IMG/VR virus record: IMGVR_UViG_3300032223_002716
Span: 1-58,033 of that record
Source of the DNA: a virus
Direction: 5' to 3' (one strand)
DNA: 58,033 nt
The position numbers and the translations under genes are program-made. Positions 38,246 through 45,605 of the stretch are shown here, piece by piece. Under the pieces are notes generated by a model. That model worked only from the letters and a program-made list of their open reading frames with translations, had not been told where the DNA came from and searched no databases. Position 1 is the stretch's first letter, and the number at the start of each line of letters is the position of its first letter.

Positions 38246-38461
38246 ATGCAAGGAGCGCCAATTTTTGGAAAAGTAGAATTATGGGTTAAAAGCGGTAATG
38301 GCGTTTCTAAGTCCGAATACACTGATACTGGTATGGTTATTACTGGTAATTACTTAATAATCGTTGAGAATGAAACTGCTGATGCAGAGAATACTGTAAC
38401 TAGTACTGGTACATTATTTAATTTATCTGACGTTGTTAGGTATAAAACACATGCAAAATAA
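38246..38461 (+). CDS. Hypothetical beta-rich protein, 71 aa
   Basis: A small protein, MQGAPIFGKVELWVKSGNGV onward, with a beta-strand pattern and no recognised family. The ATG at 38246 is selected because the promoter's -7 element ends at 38228, leaving a short leader. It is followed by the KTSC-domain gene. Confidence 0.6.
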   Translation: MQGAPIFGKVELWVKSGNGVSKSEYTDTGMVITGNYLIIVENETADAENTVTSTGTLFNLSDVVRYKTHAK

Positions 38462-38480
38462 TAAATAATAAAATAAAGTT

Positions 38481-38909
38481 ATGATTTTAAAAAGAGTAGA
38501 AACAGATGATAAGGTTAAAGCCATTTATGAATCATCTAACATCTTGGCTTCAACATATGAACCAAGTAAAAAAGATTTAACTATTATCTTCAAAAGAGGA
38601 GCTAGTTATACTTATAAGAATGTAGATAAGACTGATTACTTCAGATTTGAAACAGCTGATAGCCAAGGCGAAGTTTTAAACAAACATATCAAAAAGTATG
38701 ATGCAGTTAAAAATGATGTAGTTGATGTCAAAAAAATTGAAGACGAGATACTTAATCTAAAAGAGGAAGAAATTAATAAGTATAAGGGAGAAGTTGTAGA
38801 CTACTTAAAAAATGTTGTTGAAACTTGGGATTTATCTGGTAAATTAAAATCAGACGATTTGGACCGAATCTTGATAATGAATAATAAATTAAAAGAATTA
38901 ATAAAGTAA
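38481..38909 (+). CDS. KTSC-domain protein
   Basis: A 142-residue protein. Its first 75 residues follow the KTSC pattern: IYESSNILASTYEPSKKDLT, FKRGASYTYKNV, and SQGEVLNKHIKKY. KTSC domains are small beta-barrels often fused to nucleic-acid enzymes and thought to bind a ligand or peptide. The C-terminal half is a charged helical extension. It shares a transcript with the YceI-like gene. Confidence 0.75.
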   Translation: MILKRVETDDKVKAIYESSNILASTYEPSKKDLTIIFKRGASYTYKNVDKTDYFRFETADSQGEVLNKHIKKYDAVKNDVVDVKKIEDEILNLKEEEINKYKGEVVDYLKNVVETWDLSGKLKSDDLDRILIMNNKLKELIK

Positions 38910-38913
38910 AATT

Positions 38914-39438
38914 ATGAGTACATTTAAAATTGACCCATTACACTCAGACATTGAGTTTAAGGTAAAACATTTAATGATTTCTACAGTTAATGGTAGATTC
39001 ACTAAATTTGACGCAACTATGGAATCTGAATTGGAAGATTTTACCGATGCGGTATTAACATTCGAAGCAGATGTTGATTCAATCACAACTAATATCGCTG
39101 ACAGAGATAATCACTTAAAATCTGATGATTTCTTTTCAGCTGATAAATTCCCTAAAATTACGTTTAAATCAACTGAAGTCATTAAATTATCTGAAGGTGA
39201 TTATACCATTAATGGGTTATTAACTATTCGTGATGTTGAGTTACCAATTGCATTAAAAGGTAGTTACAATGGTAATGATGTAGATGCTTACGGACAAACT
39301 AAATATGGTTTTGAATTAGAAGGTGTTATTAAGCGTTCTGAGTATGGTTTATCATTCAATGCTGTTGGTGAAAAAGGTGGTATTTTAGTATCAGATGATG
39401 TAAAATTGATTATCAGTATCCAAATGATGAAGGCATAA
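38914..39438 (+). CDS. YceI-family protein
   Basis: A 174-residue lipocalin-like beta-barrel of the YceI family: FKIDPLHSDIEFKVKHLMIS, GRFTKFDATM, DRDNHLKSDDFFSADKFPKI and YGFELEGVIKRSEYGLSF. YceI proteins bind isoprenoid or other lipophilic molecules. This one has no signal peptide, so it should be cytoplasmic, which is usual for Bacteroidota YceI-like proteins. Its purpose in a phage is unclear. A terminator follows. Confidence 0.88.
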   Translation: MSTFKIDPLHSDIEFKVKHLMISTVNGRFTKFDATMESELEDFTDAVLTFEADVDSITTNIADRDNHLKSDDFFSADKFPKITFKSTEVIKLSEGDYTINGLLTIRDVELPIALKGSYNGNDVDAYGQTKYGFELEGVIKRSEYGLSFNAVGEKGGILVSDDVKLIISIQMMKA

Positions 39439-39463
39439 CTAATAATTACATAAAAAAATCATG

Positions 39464-39490
39464 AACCCCTATGGATTTTCCTAGGGGTTT
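39464..39490 (+). terminator. Rho-independent terminator
   Basis: AACCCCTA and TAGGGGTT pair around a 10-nt loop, followed by TTGTATTTT. Confidence 0.8.
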
Positions 39491-39503
39491 TGTATTTTAT
39501 TAG

Positions 39504-39519
39504 ATATTTATTTAATAAA
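39504..39519 (+). promoter_or_regulatory. Candidate late promoter motif
   Basis: ATATTTATTTAATAAA, 8 nt before the histidine kinase gene and after a terminator. It suggests late expression of the kinase operon. Confidence 0.5.
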
Positions 39520-39526
39520 AGAAATT

Positions 39527-41299
39527 ATGTTCAACCTAAAGAGAAGTTCAGTAGTTAGTTTTATATTTGCAATTATATTTATGGTGATATTTTTAACCAT
39601 AAAATTGTGCGTATTAACTGGTTACATACCACCATGTGATTTAACTAGATGGATAGAATTTATCTGTTTCTTATTTTTCATACCTTTGTTTGGTGTTATG
39701 GTTAAAGATTACCTAACTAAGAATAAAGAATCTGTTAAATTAAATTATTATGCCAGAAATTTAAACGAAACATTAATTTCTCAAACACATAATCCATTAT
39801 TTTACGAAGGGGACATCACTGAAGGGGCTAAATTATTAACTAAAGAAGTTGTTAATAGTTTAAATATCGATAGATGTTCAATATGGTTGTATAACCATGA
39901 TAAAACTTCAATTATTTGTGAACAATTATATCTTAAGAAAGAGGATGTGTGGGTTCAAGATATTGAGATATTTGAGAAGGATTATAAGGAATATTTTGAC
40001 GCTATTAAAGTAGACCCTACAATTATTGCTGATGATGTATTTACACATCCAGCTACAGCATGTTTTACTGAAACATATGCAAAACCTTTAGGGATTAATT
40101 CTATGCTTGATGTACCAATTGTATATAGAGGTGAAGTTATTGGAGTTATTTGTAATGAAAGTTTTAACACCAAAGTTTGGCATAAGGTTGAAGTTAATTT
40201 TGCTGAGATGTTATCGTCATTATACGCATTCGCTTATTCAGTATGGGAGAATAAATTAACTGAAAATAAATTTAGTGATTTTGAATTATTCGTTGATGAA
40301 ACAGCATTAGTTACTAAAGCAGATAAAAATGGTAAAATTACATACGCTAATCAAAAATTTTTAGATATATGTGGTTGGTCGTTAGACGAAGTTATAGGTG
40401 CTGACCATAATATAGTTAATTCAAATACACACCCTAAAAAGTTTTGGAATAACATGTATAGAACAACAGTTAAGAAAAGAAAAATCTGGCATGAGATTGT
40501 AACTAATAAAAATAAAAAGGGTGAATTATATTATGTAGATACATACATTAAAGCTGAATTTGACCAAGAAACTGATGAATTAGTCGGATTTTTATCTATC
40601 AGACAAGATGTAACTGAATTATATGAATCGCTTAATGAAGTTAGTGAAAAGAATACGTATTTAGAGCACGCTGCGAAGATTCTAAGACACGATATGCATT
40701 CTGGAATAAATACATATATCCCAAGAGGAGTTAGTTCGTTAGAACGAAGATTAAAGCCAGAAGATATTGAACGTTTAAAATTAGAAGCACCTTTAAAAAT
40801 GCTTAAAGAAGGTCTTAAGCATACTCAGAAAGTTTACAAAGGTGTATATGAATTTACAAATCTAGTTAAAAAAGATACTGTAATAACTAAAGAACCATTA
40901 AAACTTAAAAAAATATTAGATAATTATTTAAAATCAACAGCTTATTCAAGTCAAGTTGCTATCGATGTATTACCAGAACTTGAAGTAAATGAATCTTTAT
41001 TCTGTACAGCGGTTGATAACTTAATTAGAAACGGATTAAAATATAATGATTCTGAACATAAATTGGTGGCTATATTTATGGAAGACGAGAATCACATTGC
41101 GATACAAGATAACGGTAGAGGTATGACTCAAGAGGAATTTAATAAATTATCTCAACCATACACTCGAAAAGCAAACCAGAAGGAGAGTGGTTCTGGATTG
41201 GGGTTAAACATATGTATAGCGATACTTAAAGAGCATGGGTTCAAAATTTCTTGTGAGAAAAACGAGGTTGGAACCAAACTATTAATAACAATTAAATAA
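39527..41299 (+). CDS. Membrane sensor histidine kinase (GAF-PAS)
   Basis: A 590-residue kinase. Two transmembrane segments (about 9-31 and 43-60) are followed by a GAF domain (about 90-240), a PAS domain with KITYANQKFLDICGWS (about 255-370), a phosphoacceptor helix KILRHDMHSG (His388) and a HATPase_c domain: N box NLIRNGLKYND, G1 DNGRGM, G2 SGSGLGLNI. All catalytic boxes are intact, so it should autophosphorylate. A single-domain response regulator gene follows after 38 nt. Complete two-component systems are rare in phages; the signal is unknown. It resembles cyanobacterial and Bacteroidota GAF/PAS kinases in architecture. Confidence 0.9.
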   Translation: MFNLKRSSVVSFIFAIIFMVIFLTIKLCVLTGYIPPCDLTRWIEFICFLFFIPLFGVMVKDYLTKNKESVKLNYYARNLNETLISQTHNPLFYEGDITEGAKLLTKEVVNSLNIDRCSIWLYNHDKTSIICEQLYLKKEDVWVQDIEIFEKDYKEYFDAIKVDPTIIADDVFTHPATACFTETYAKPLGINSMLDVPIVYRGEVIGVICNESFNTKVWHKVEVNFAEMLSSLYAFAYSVWENKLTENKFSDFELFVDETALVTKADKNGKITYANQKFLDICGWSLDEVIGADHNIVNSNTHPKKFWNNMYRTTVKKRKIWHEIVTNKNKKGELYYVDTYIKAEFDQETDELVGFLSIRQDVTELYESLNEVSEKNTYLEHAAKILRHDMHSGINTYIPRGVSSLERRLKPEDIERLKLEAPLKMLKEGLKHTQKVYKGVYEFTNLVKKDTVITKEPLKLKKILDNYLKSTAYSSQVAIDVLPELEVNESLFCTAVDNLIRNGLKYNDSEHKLVAIFMEDENHIAIQDNGRGMTQEEFNKLSQPYTRKANQKESGSGLGLNICIAILKEHGFKISCEKNEVGTKLLITIK

Positions 41300-41336
41300 T
41301 TTTTACCTAATAACTTAATATTTAAATATAAAAGCC

Positions 41337-41774
41337 ATGATAGATTCAATACTATTAGTAGATGATGAAGATTTATTTCATCTAGTTTTTGAAGACGCTT
41401 GTAGTCTCTTAGACATTACACTTTCATTACAAAGCGTTTCATCTGCTGATGAGGCTGAACGATTGTTCAAAGCTTGGTTTGAAAGTAATAATACAAACGA
41501 TAAACCAGAATGTGTTTTCGTTGATTTAAATCTAATTGGTTCCGCATTTGATGGAATTGAATTAGTAAGAAGAATTAATTTTGAGTATGGTAACCATGTA
41601 ATTATTGGGATTATATCTTCTTCAAATGAAGCTGAAGAACAAGCAAAAGCTATGAAAGCTGGGGCTCAATTTTGGATAGTTAAATCTGATGATATTGAAC
41701 CTAGACTTGAGGAGTTTAGAAAAGATTTTGATAATTATAAAAATAGAAAAGCACCGTTTAAAGTATATAGATGA
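41337..41774 (+). CDS. Single-domain response regulator
   Basis: A 145-residue receiver domain: acidic pair and pocket in ILLVDDEDLF (Asp9, Asp10), phosphoacceptor Asp63 in CVFVDLNLIG, Ser/Ser near GIISSSNEAEE, and conserved Lys in FWIVKSDD. No output domain is attached, so it works by protein-protein contact or as a phosphate relay. It is encoded behind the histidine kinase and overlaps the next gene (ATGA), making a three-gene unit. Confidence 0.9.
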   Translation: MIDSILLVDDEDLFHLVFEDACSLLDITLSLQSVSSADEAERLFKAWFESNNTNDKPECVFVDLNLIGSAFDGIELVRRINFEYGNHVIIGIISSSNEAEEQAKAMKAGAQFWIVKSDDIEPRLEEFRKDFDNYKNRKAPFKVYR

Positions 41775-42328
41775 TGGAAATTAAATTTGACGATAAAACT
41801 ATAGAGGAATTGTTAACTCTATATAATAAAAAAAAGATAGGGTTAGAGGGTAATATTGTCAAAATGATTAAGACTGATAATCAAGAATTTTCTGATTATT
41901 TAAAAGCTTGTATTGAAAAAGATAATGATAGTAGACGTAAACGTTTGGAGGTAACTAAAAAAGTTCAATTACAGAATACTGAGTTAATCGAATGGCGTGA
42001 AAAAAATTTAAAAATTACCGATGAATTAAATGTAGCTCTTAAACAAACTCAAGAAGCTAAAATTAATGCTGAAAATGATTTGGATATTTTACAGAAAAAA
42101 ACACAGTTTGAGTTAATAGGCGTTATAGTTAAAGTTTCATTATATGTTATAATTGGTGTTGGTGTTATTACTACATTAATATACGGTATATCAATACTTA
42201 GTAACAGTTCTGAATCACATGATATTGGTAATGTATGGTCTAATATGTTTGGTATATTGTTAACTAACGCGTTTTCAATAATAGGTACTATAATGGGGGT
42301 TAAATATGCTTCAGATAAAAATTGTTAA
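41771..42328 (+). CDS. Coiled-coil membrane protein of the kinase operon
   Basis: A 185-residue protein. Residues 1-110 form a charged coiled coil (e.g. RRKRLEVTKKVQLQNTELIE), followed by two transmembrane segments (IGVIVKVSLYVIIGVGVITT and a later MFGILLTNAFSIIGTIMGV). No family recognised. Its ATG overlaps the response regulator stop, so it may be the regulator's membrane partner. The soluble end would lie in the cytoplasm. Confidence 0.65.
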   Translation: MMEIKFDDKTIEELLTLYNKKKIGLEGNIVKMIKTDNQEFSDYLKACIEKDNDSRRKRLEVTKKVQLQNTELIEWREKNLKITDELNVALKQTQEAKINAENDLDILQKKTQFELIGVIVKVSLYVIIGVGVITTLIYGISILSNSSESHDIGNVWSNMFGILLTNAFSIIGTIMGVKYASDKNC

Positions 42329-42343
42329 TAAAAAAATAAAAGT

Positions 42344-42955
42344 ATGAGAAGATTTGATAAAACAAAAAACATTTTAAAAGCTAATATATTGGCTGAACAA
42401 AGATATTTAGAATCTAAAAAATTAATCAATGAAACAATGATTCCAGTTAGTTTTGATGATAAAACAAATAGTATTGCATTTTCAGAAGGTGAAGATGAAA
42501 AAAACATCCCTAAATTTGAGCGTTGGAAACCTATTTCATGCAGTAAAAGTATAGTTGGTCAAACTAATTCTGAAAATTTAGATGAAGGTGTTAAAAATTT
42601 AATAAATAGTGTTTTCCTTGTATGTGCGTTAGGGTCATGTACGAAAGTTGATAAGACTCTAATGTATAAATTTGTTTATGATACACCACAAAGTTTAGCC
42701 GATGCTCAAAAAAATAATGTAGAGACTAGAATTACATGTTTGGTACCTTCAGATGTAGTATTGGAAGGGGATGAAACTGAATATAATAAAGCTTTAAATG
42801 AATTAATGGATAAATATGCAAAAGAAGGTGTTAAACCATTAAGTGATACTATTGTTCGTATGGATGCGCCTACACCACAATCAAAATATATGTCTGAAGT
42901 AAATGGTAAAGTGATTATTAATCATAAATTATTGGATATGGATATAAAAAAATAA
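42344..42955 (+). CDS. Putative capsid-targeted internal protein
   Basis: A 203-residue protein starting MRRFDKTKNILKANILAEQR. The KANILAEQRYLESKKLI segment matches the partial gene at 2-409 (NANLLAESRYLESKGLI), and ILAE is a possible prohead-protease cleavage site. The remainder has a Cys-containing middle (SVFLVCALGSCTKVDKT) and helical segments with no recognised family. Two copies at distant sites suggest a small family of head-packaged proteins. A terminator follows. Confidence 0.6.
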   Translation: MRRFDKTKNILKANILAEQRYLESKKLINETMIPVSFDDKTNSIAFSEGEDEKNIPKFERWKPISCSKSIVGQTNSENLDEGVKNLINSVFLVCALGSCTKVDKTLMYKFVYDTPQSLADAQKNNVETRITCLVPSDVVLEGDETEYNKALNELMDKYAKEGVKPLSDTIVRMDAPTPQSKYMSEVNGKVIINHKLLDMDIKK

Positions 42956-42965
42956 AATTTAATTT

Positions 42966-42988
42966 AAGCCTCAAACGAGGCTTTTTTT
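42966..42988 (+). terminator. Rho-independent terminator
   Basis: AAGCCTC and GAGGCTT form the stem around AAAC with a T tail, just after the stop at 42955. Confidence 0.88.
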
Positions 42989-42998
42989 ATTTTCATTA

Positions 42999-43014
42999 AT
43001 ATTTATTATTAAAT
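42999..43014 (+). promoter_or_regulatory. Candidate late promoter motif
   Basis: ATATTTATTATTAAAT, 8 nt before the first gene of the head module (43023), directly after a terminator. Confidence 0.55.
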
Positions 43015-43022
43015 AAATTGAT

Positions 43023-43268
43023 ATGGCAAAAATATATGACGTACATAATATAATCGTTGACCCATCAAATGCTAATTTTACAGCTCATACATATACCGAA
43101 GTTTTTGGTGGCTCTGTTGGTTGTACGATTAATATTAACGGTACTGTAGTAAATGTTGGTGCTACATCAAATGTATCTATATTTGTTAGAAGCGTAAGTG
43201 GTGGCACTGGTTGCTATTTATTAGGCTCTGGTAATGATATATTTGCTGGTAGCTCAGATTTCTTATAA
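43023..43268 (+). CDS. Small beta-rich protein, 81 aa (possible decoration protein)
   Basis: MAKIYDVHNIIVDPSNANF is followed by Gly/Ser/Thr-rich beta strands (FGGSVGCTININGTVVNVGA). The composition is like small head-decoration or fibre proteins; another gene of similar style is at 51021-51260. No homology recognised. It is the first gene behind a late-type motif. Confidence 0.55.
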   Translation: MAKIYDVHNIIVDPSNANFTAHTYTEVFGGSVGCTININGTVVNVGATSNVSIFVRSVSGGTGCYLLGSGNDIFAGSSDFL

Positions 43269-43289
43269 TAAAATAAATAATAATTAAAT

Positions 43290-44054
43290 ATGAAAAATTT
43301 ACAAGGTAAAGAAGCAGTAAATAGAATGTTAGAGTTAATGGGGAAACAACCAGTTAACGAAAACACTAAGACTTCTGTAGTTGAATTAACTAAAATTGGA
43401 CCTGATGGAAAAGTATATGGTATCGTAAGAGAAAACCATGAATATTACATTAAAGTTACTAACCCTAAAGAGAATTTAGTAACTGAGGATTTCCAATATA
43501 TCGGTGGTTTACAAAATAAAAAATCAGAAGCTTATCCTTCTTATGCAAAAGCTATTAAACAATTAAATCTTAAATTTTTAAGTCTTAATGAAGCTTACAA
43601 TAAAGATGGTAGAGTTAATGTATTTTTAGATGATAACTTATTAACTGAACACCACACTGGTATTAAAGCTGATGCAGCTTTAAGTGCTACTAAAGGTGTT
43701 GGTGATAACGAAGAGTATATCGTTGATAAAAAAGGTGATAAATTATCTTATGACACTAAAGAAGGTAAAGAAGAAGGTCAATTTGGTGATAATTTAGCTG
43801 ATGGTAAAACAGTTAATGATTTTGATAAAGTTAAATTATCTGAAACTGAATTAGCTATTGATTCTATTTTAGAAGGTACTGAAGATGTTGAAGCTCCAGT
43901 AGCTAAAAAAGGATACTCTATTTCTAGAGCTATTCAAGAAATGGATTCAATCATTGATTCAACTAAAGAAGATTCTAGAATTAAATCTATTTTAGAAGGC
44001 CTTACTGCTGAAGAAATGACTGAATTAGCAAATGAATTAAAAAAAAAAGTCTAA
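43290..44054 (+). CDS. Head-module protein, upstream frame of a frameshift pair
   Basis: A 254-residue acidic protein (MKNLQGKEAVNRMLELMGKQ start) with repeated 'SILEG' helices near the end (AIDSILEGTEDVE, RIKSILEGLTAEE). Its frame ends in NELKKKV-stop immediately after a run of ten As. The -1 frame is open at that point and continues for 518 codons to 45604, with no start codon near its beginning. The two together would make a protein of about 771 residues. Function unknown; a structural or internal head role is likely from its place upstream of terminase. Confidence 0.75.
   Translation: MKNLQGKEAVNRMLELMGKQPVNENTKTSVVELTKIGPDGKVYGIVRENHEYYIKVTNPKENLVTEDFQYIGGLQNKKSEAYPSYAKAIKQLNLKFLSLNEAYNKDGRVNVFLDDNLLTEHHTGIKADAALSATKGVGDNEEYIVDKKGDKLSYDTKEGKEEGQFGDNLADGKTVNDFDKVKLSETELAIDSILEGTEDVEAPVAKKGYSISRAIQEMDSIIDSTKEDSRIKSILEGLTAEEMTELANELKKKV
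44039..44048 (+). promoter_or_regulatory. A10 slippery site for -1 frameshift
   Basis: Ten As, read in zero frame as (tt)A AAA AAA AAA followed by GTC TAA. A -1 slip on A AAA AAA yields AGT CTA AAC GAT and joins 43290-44054 to the ORF ending at 45604. The zero-frame stop is only one codon away. No clear downstream stem-loop was seen. Confidence 0.6.
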
Positions 44055-45604
44055 ACGATAACCCTAGAAAATCAACTGGTTTATTCCAAGATGAAGAAAC
44101 TGGTTATAATTTAGATGTATTAGAGACTGTTAACGAAGACGTTAAGTATAAGTTGAAGCTGCCTAATAAGGCGGCTTCTGCTGTTTCTACCCCTGAGCCA
44201 GAACCAGCTCCAGTAGATGACGCACCAGTTGATGATATGCCTATGGATGATGCTCTAGCACCATCAGATGATAAACCATTTGATGATACACCATTTGATG
44301 CTGGTGTTGAAGCTGATGAAGAGGAAGACCCAAAGAAATTTATTGAACAACTTGCTGGTAAAATCGCAACTACTTTAAGAAGCTTTACTAAAGACGAAGG
44401 TCAACCAGACTTTGAATTGGAGAAATATGTTATCAATTCAGTAATTGCTGCTACACATACTTCTGAAATGGATGAAGAAGATAGAAAGGATATTGTTAAA
44501 AAAATTGAAGATTCTGGTAAAGGTGATGATGAACCAACTGATGAAGTTCCAGCAGAAGATGAAGAACCAGCTGACGAGACTCCAGCAGAAGACGAAGAAC
44601 CAATTGATGAGAATGATAATAATTTTACCCCAGCCGATAAAACTAAAGGTATGTGGGGACCTGATGAATCATTTAATAATCCAACAATGGCTATGTGGGA
44701 AGAAGAAGAGATGGAAGAGTCAAACCATTTTGAAATAAATGAATTACTTGGAGAAGGTGGTGATGAAGAAGGTAGTCCAACTAGATATATGTTTTTCAGT
44801 AATTTAGAGCAAATGAGAAGACAAGCTGGTTTATTATTAGATTTAGATGAAGGACAAATTGAAGCTATTTTAAATAGCGGACATGACTGGGCTGCTGACC
44901 ATATCGCAACAGCTAAAGAAAGTTTTGACCAAGTATTTGATTTCTTAATGAATGAAACTAAGAGTGGTGATGCATGGAAATCTGTTGATATGGAAGACCA
45001 TGAAGATGATTATTCAGAATGGTCAAAACCAATGGAATTACAAAAAGATATTCAAATCTCTGAAGGATTAAGATACCATTTAGATAATAAAATTCCATTA
45101 GGTGAATCAGTTTATAGATATGGTTCTAGCAACTTCTTTTTATTATTAAAAGAGGTTAAATTTTTATACTCTAAAGACTTGATTAAACTTAATGAGAATG
45201 ATATATTTATCGTTAATGATTTTGATTCAAAAATAAGGCTTAATGGTGAAGTAATTCAATTGGGTCGAATTATGGAATCAGAAGAAGATAGTGAGATATT
45301 GAATGAAGCTGAATACCAAGGGAAAAAAGTAGAAATAGGTAAACCAAAAAGAGGTGGTTCTAAAAAATTCTATGTATATGTTAAGAACCCTAAAACTGGT
45401 AAAGTTAAAAAAGTATCTTTCGGTGCTAAAGCTGGTGGTGGAAATTTAGCTGTTAAGTTAAAAGACCCAAAGGCTAGAAAAGCGTTTGCTGATAGACATA
45501 ACTGTGACCAAAAGAATGATAAAACTAAAGCTGGATATTGGAGCTGTAGATTACCTAGATACGCTAAATTATTAGGTTTATCTGGTGGTGGAAAATGGTG
45601 GTAA
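44048..45604 (+). CDS. Head-module protein, downstream frame of a frameshift pair
   Basis: 518 codons without a start at the beginning; the first in-frame ATG is near 44236, and protein-like sequence (SLNDNPRKSTGLFQDEETGY) begins right at the A10 tract, so translation probably comes from the -1 shift. An acidic Pro/Asp/Glu-rich repeat region (PVDDAPVDDMPMDD, then DEVPAEDEEPADETPAEDEE) covers the first 170 residues. The last 100 residues are basic (KLKDPKARKAFADRHNCDQK, GYWSCRLPRYAKLLGLSG), a module common in phage head-region proteins. Without frameshifting, a shorter product from 44236 or a TTG at 44153 is possible. Confidence 0.65.
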   Translation, partial: SLNDNPRKSTGLFQDEETGYNLDVLETVNEDVKYKLKLPNKAASAVSTPEPEPAPVDDAPVDDMPMDDALAPSDDKPFDDTPFDAGVEADEEEDPKKFIEQLAGKIATTLRSFTKDEGQPDFELEKYVINSVIAATHTSEMDEEDRKDIVKKIEDSGKGDDEPTDEVPAEDEEPADETPAEDEEPIDENDNNFTPADKTKGMWGPDESFNNPTMAMWEEEEMEESNHFEINELLGEGGDEEGSPTRYMFFSNLEQMRRQAGLLLDLDEGQIEAILNSGHDWAADHIATAKESFDQVFDFLMNETKSGDAWKSVDMEDHEDDYSEWSKPMELQKDIQISEGLRYHLDNKIPLGESVYRYGSSNFFLLLKEVKFLYSKDLIKLNENDIFIVNDFDSKIRLNGEVIQLGRIMESEEDSEILNEAEYQGKKVEIGKPKRGGSKKFYVYVKNPKTGKVKKVSFGAKAGGGNLAVKLKDPKARKAFADRHNCDQKNDKTKAGYWSCRLPRYAKLLGLSGGGKWW

Positions 45605-45605
45605 T

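Noticed and set aside
44445-44738. Met/Lys-rich ORF within the acidic head-module ORF
   Set aside because: An out-of-frame reading of an acidic repeat region; composition is artificial.
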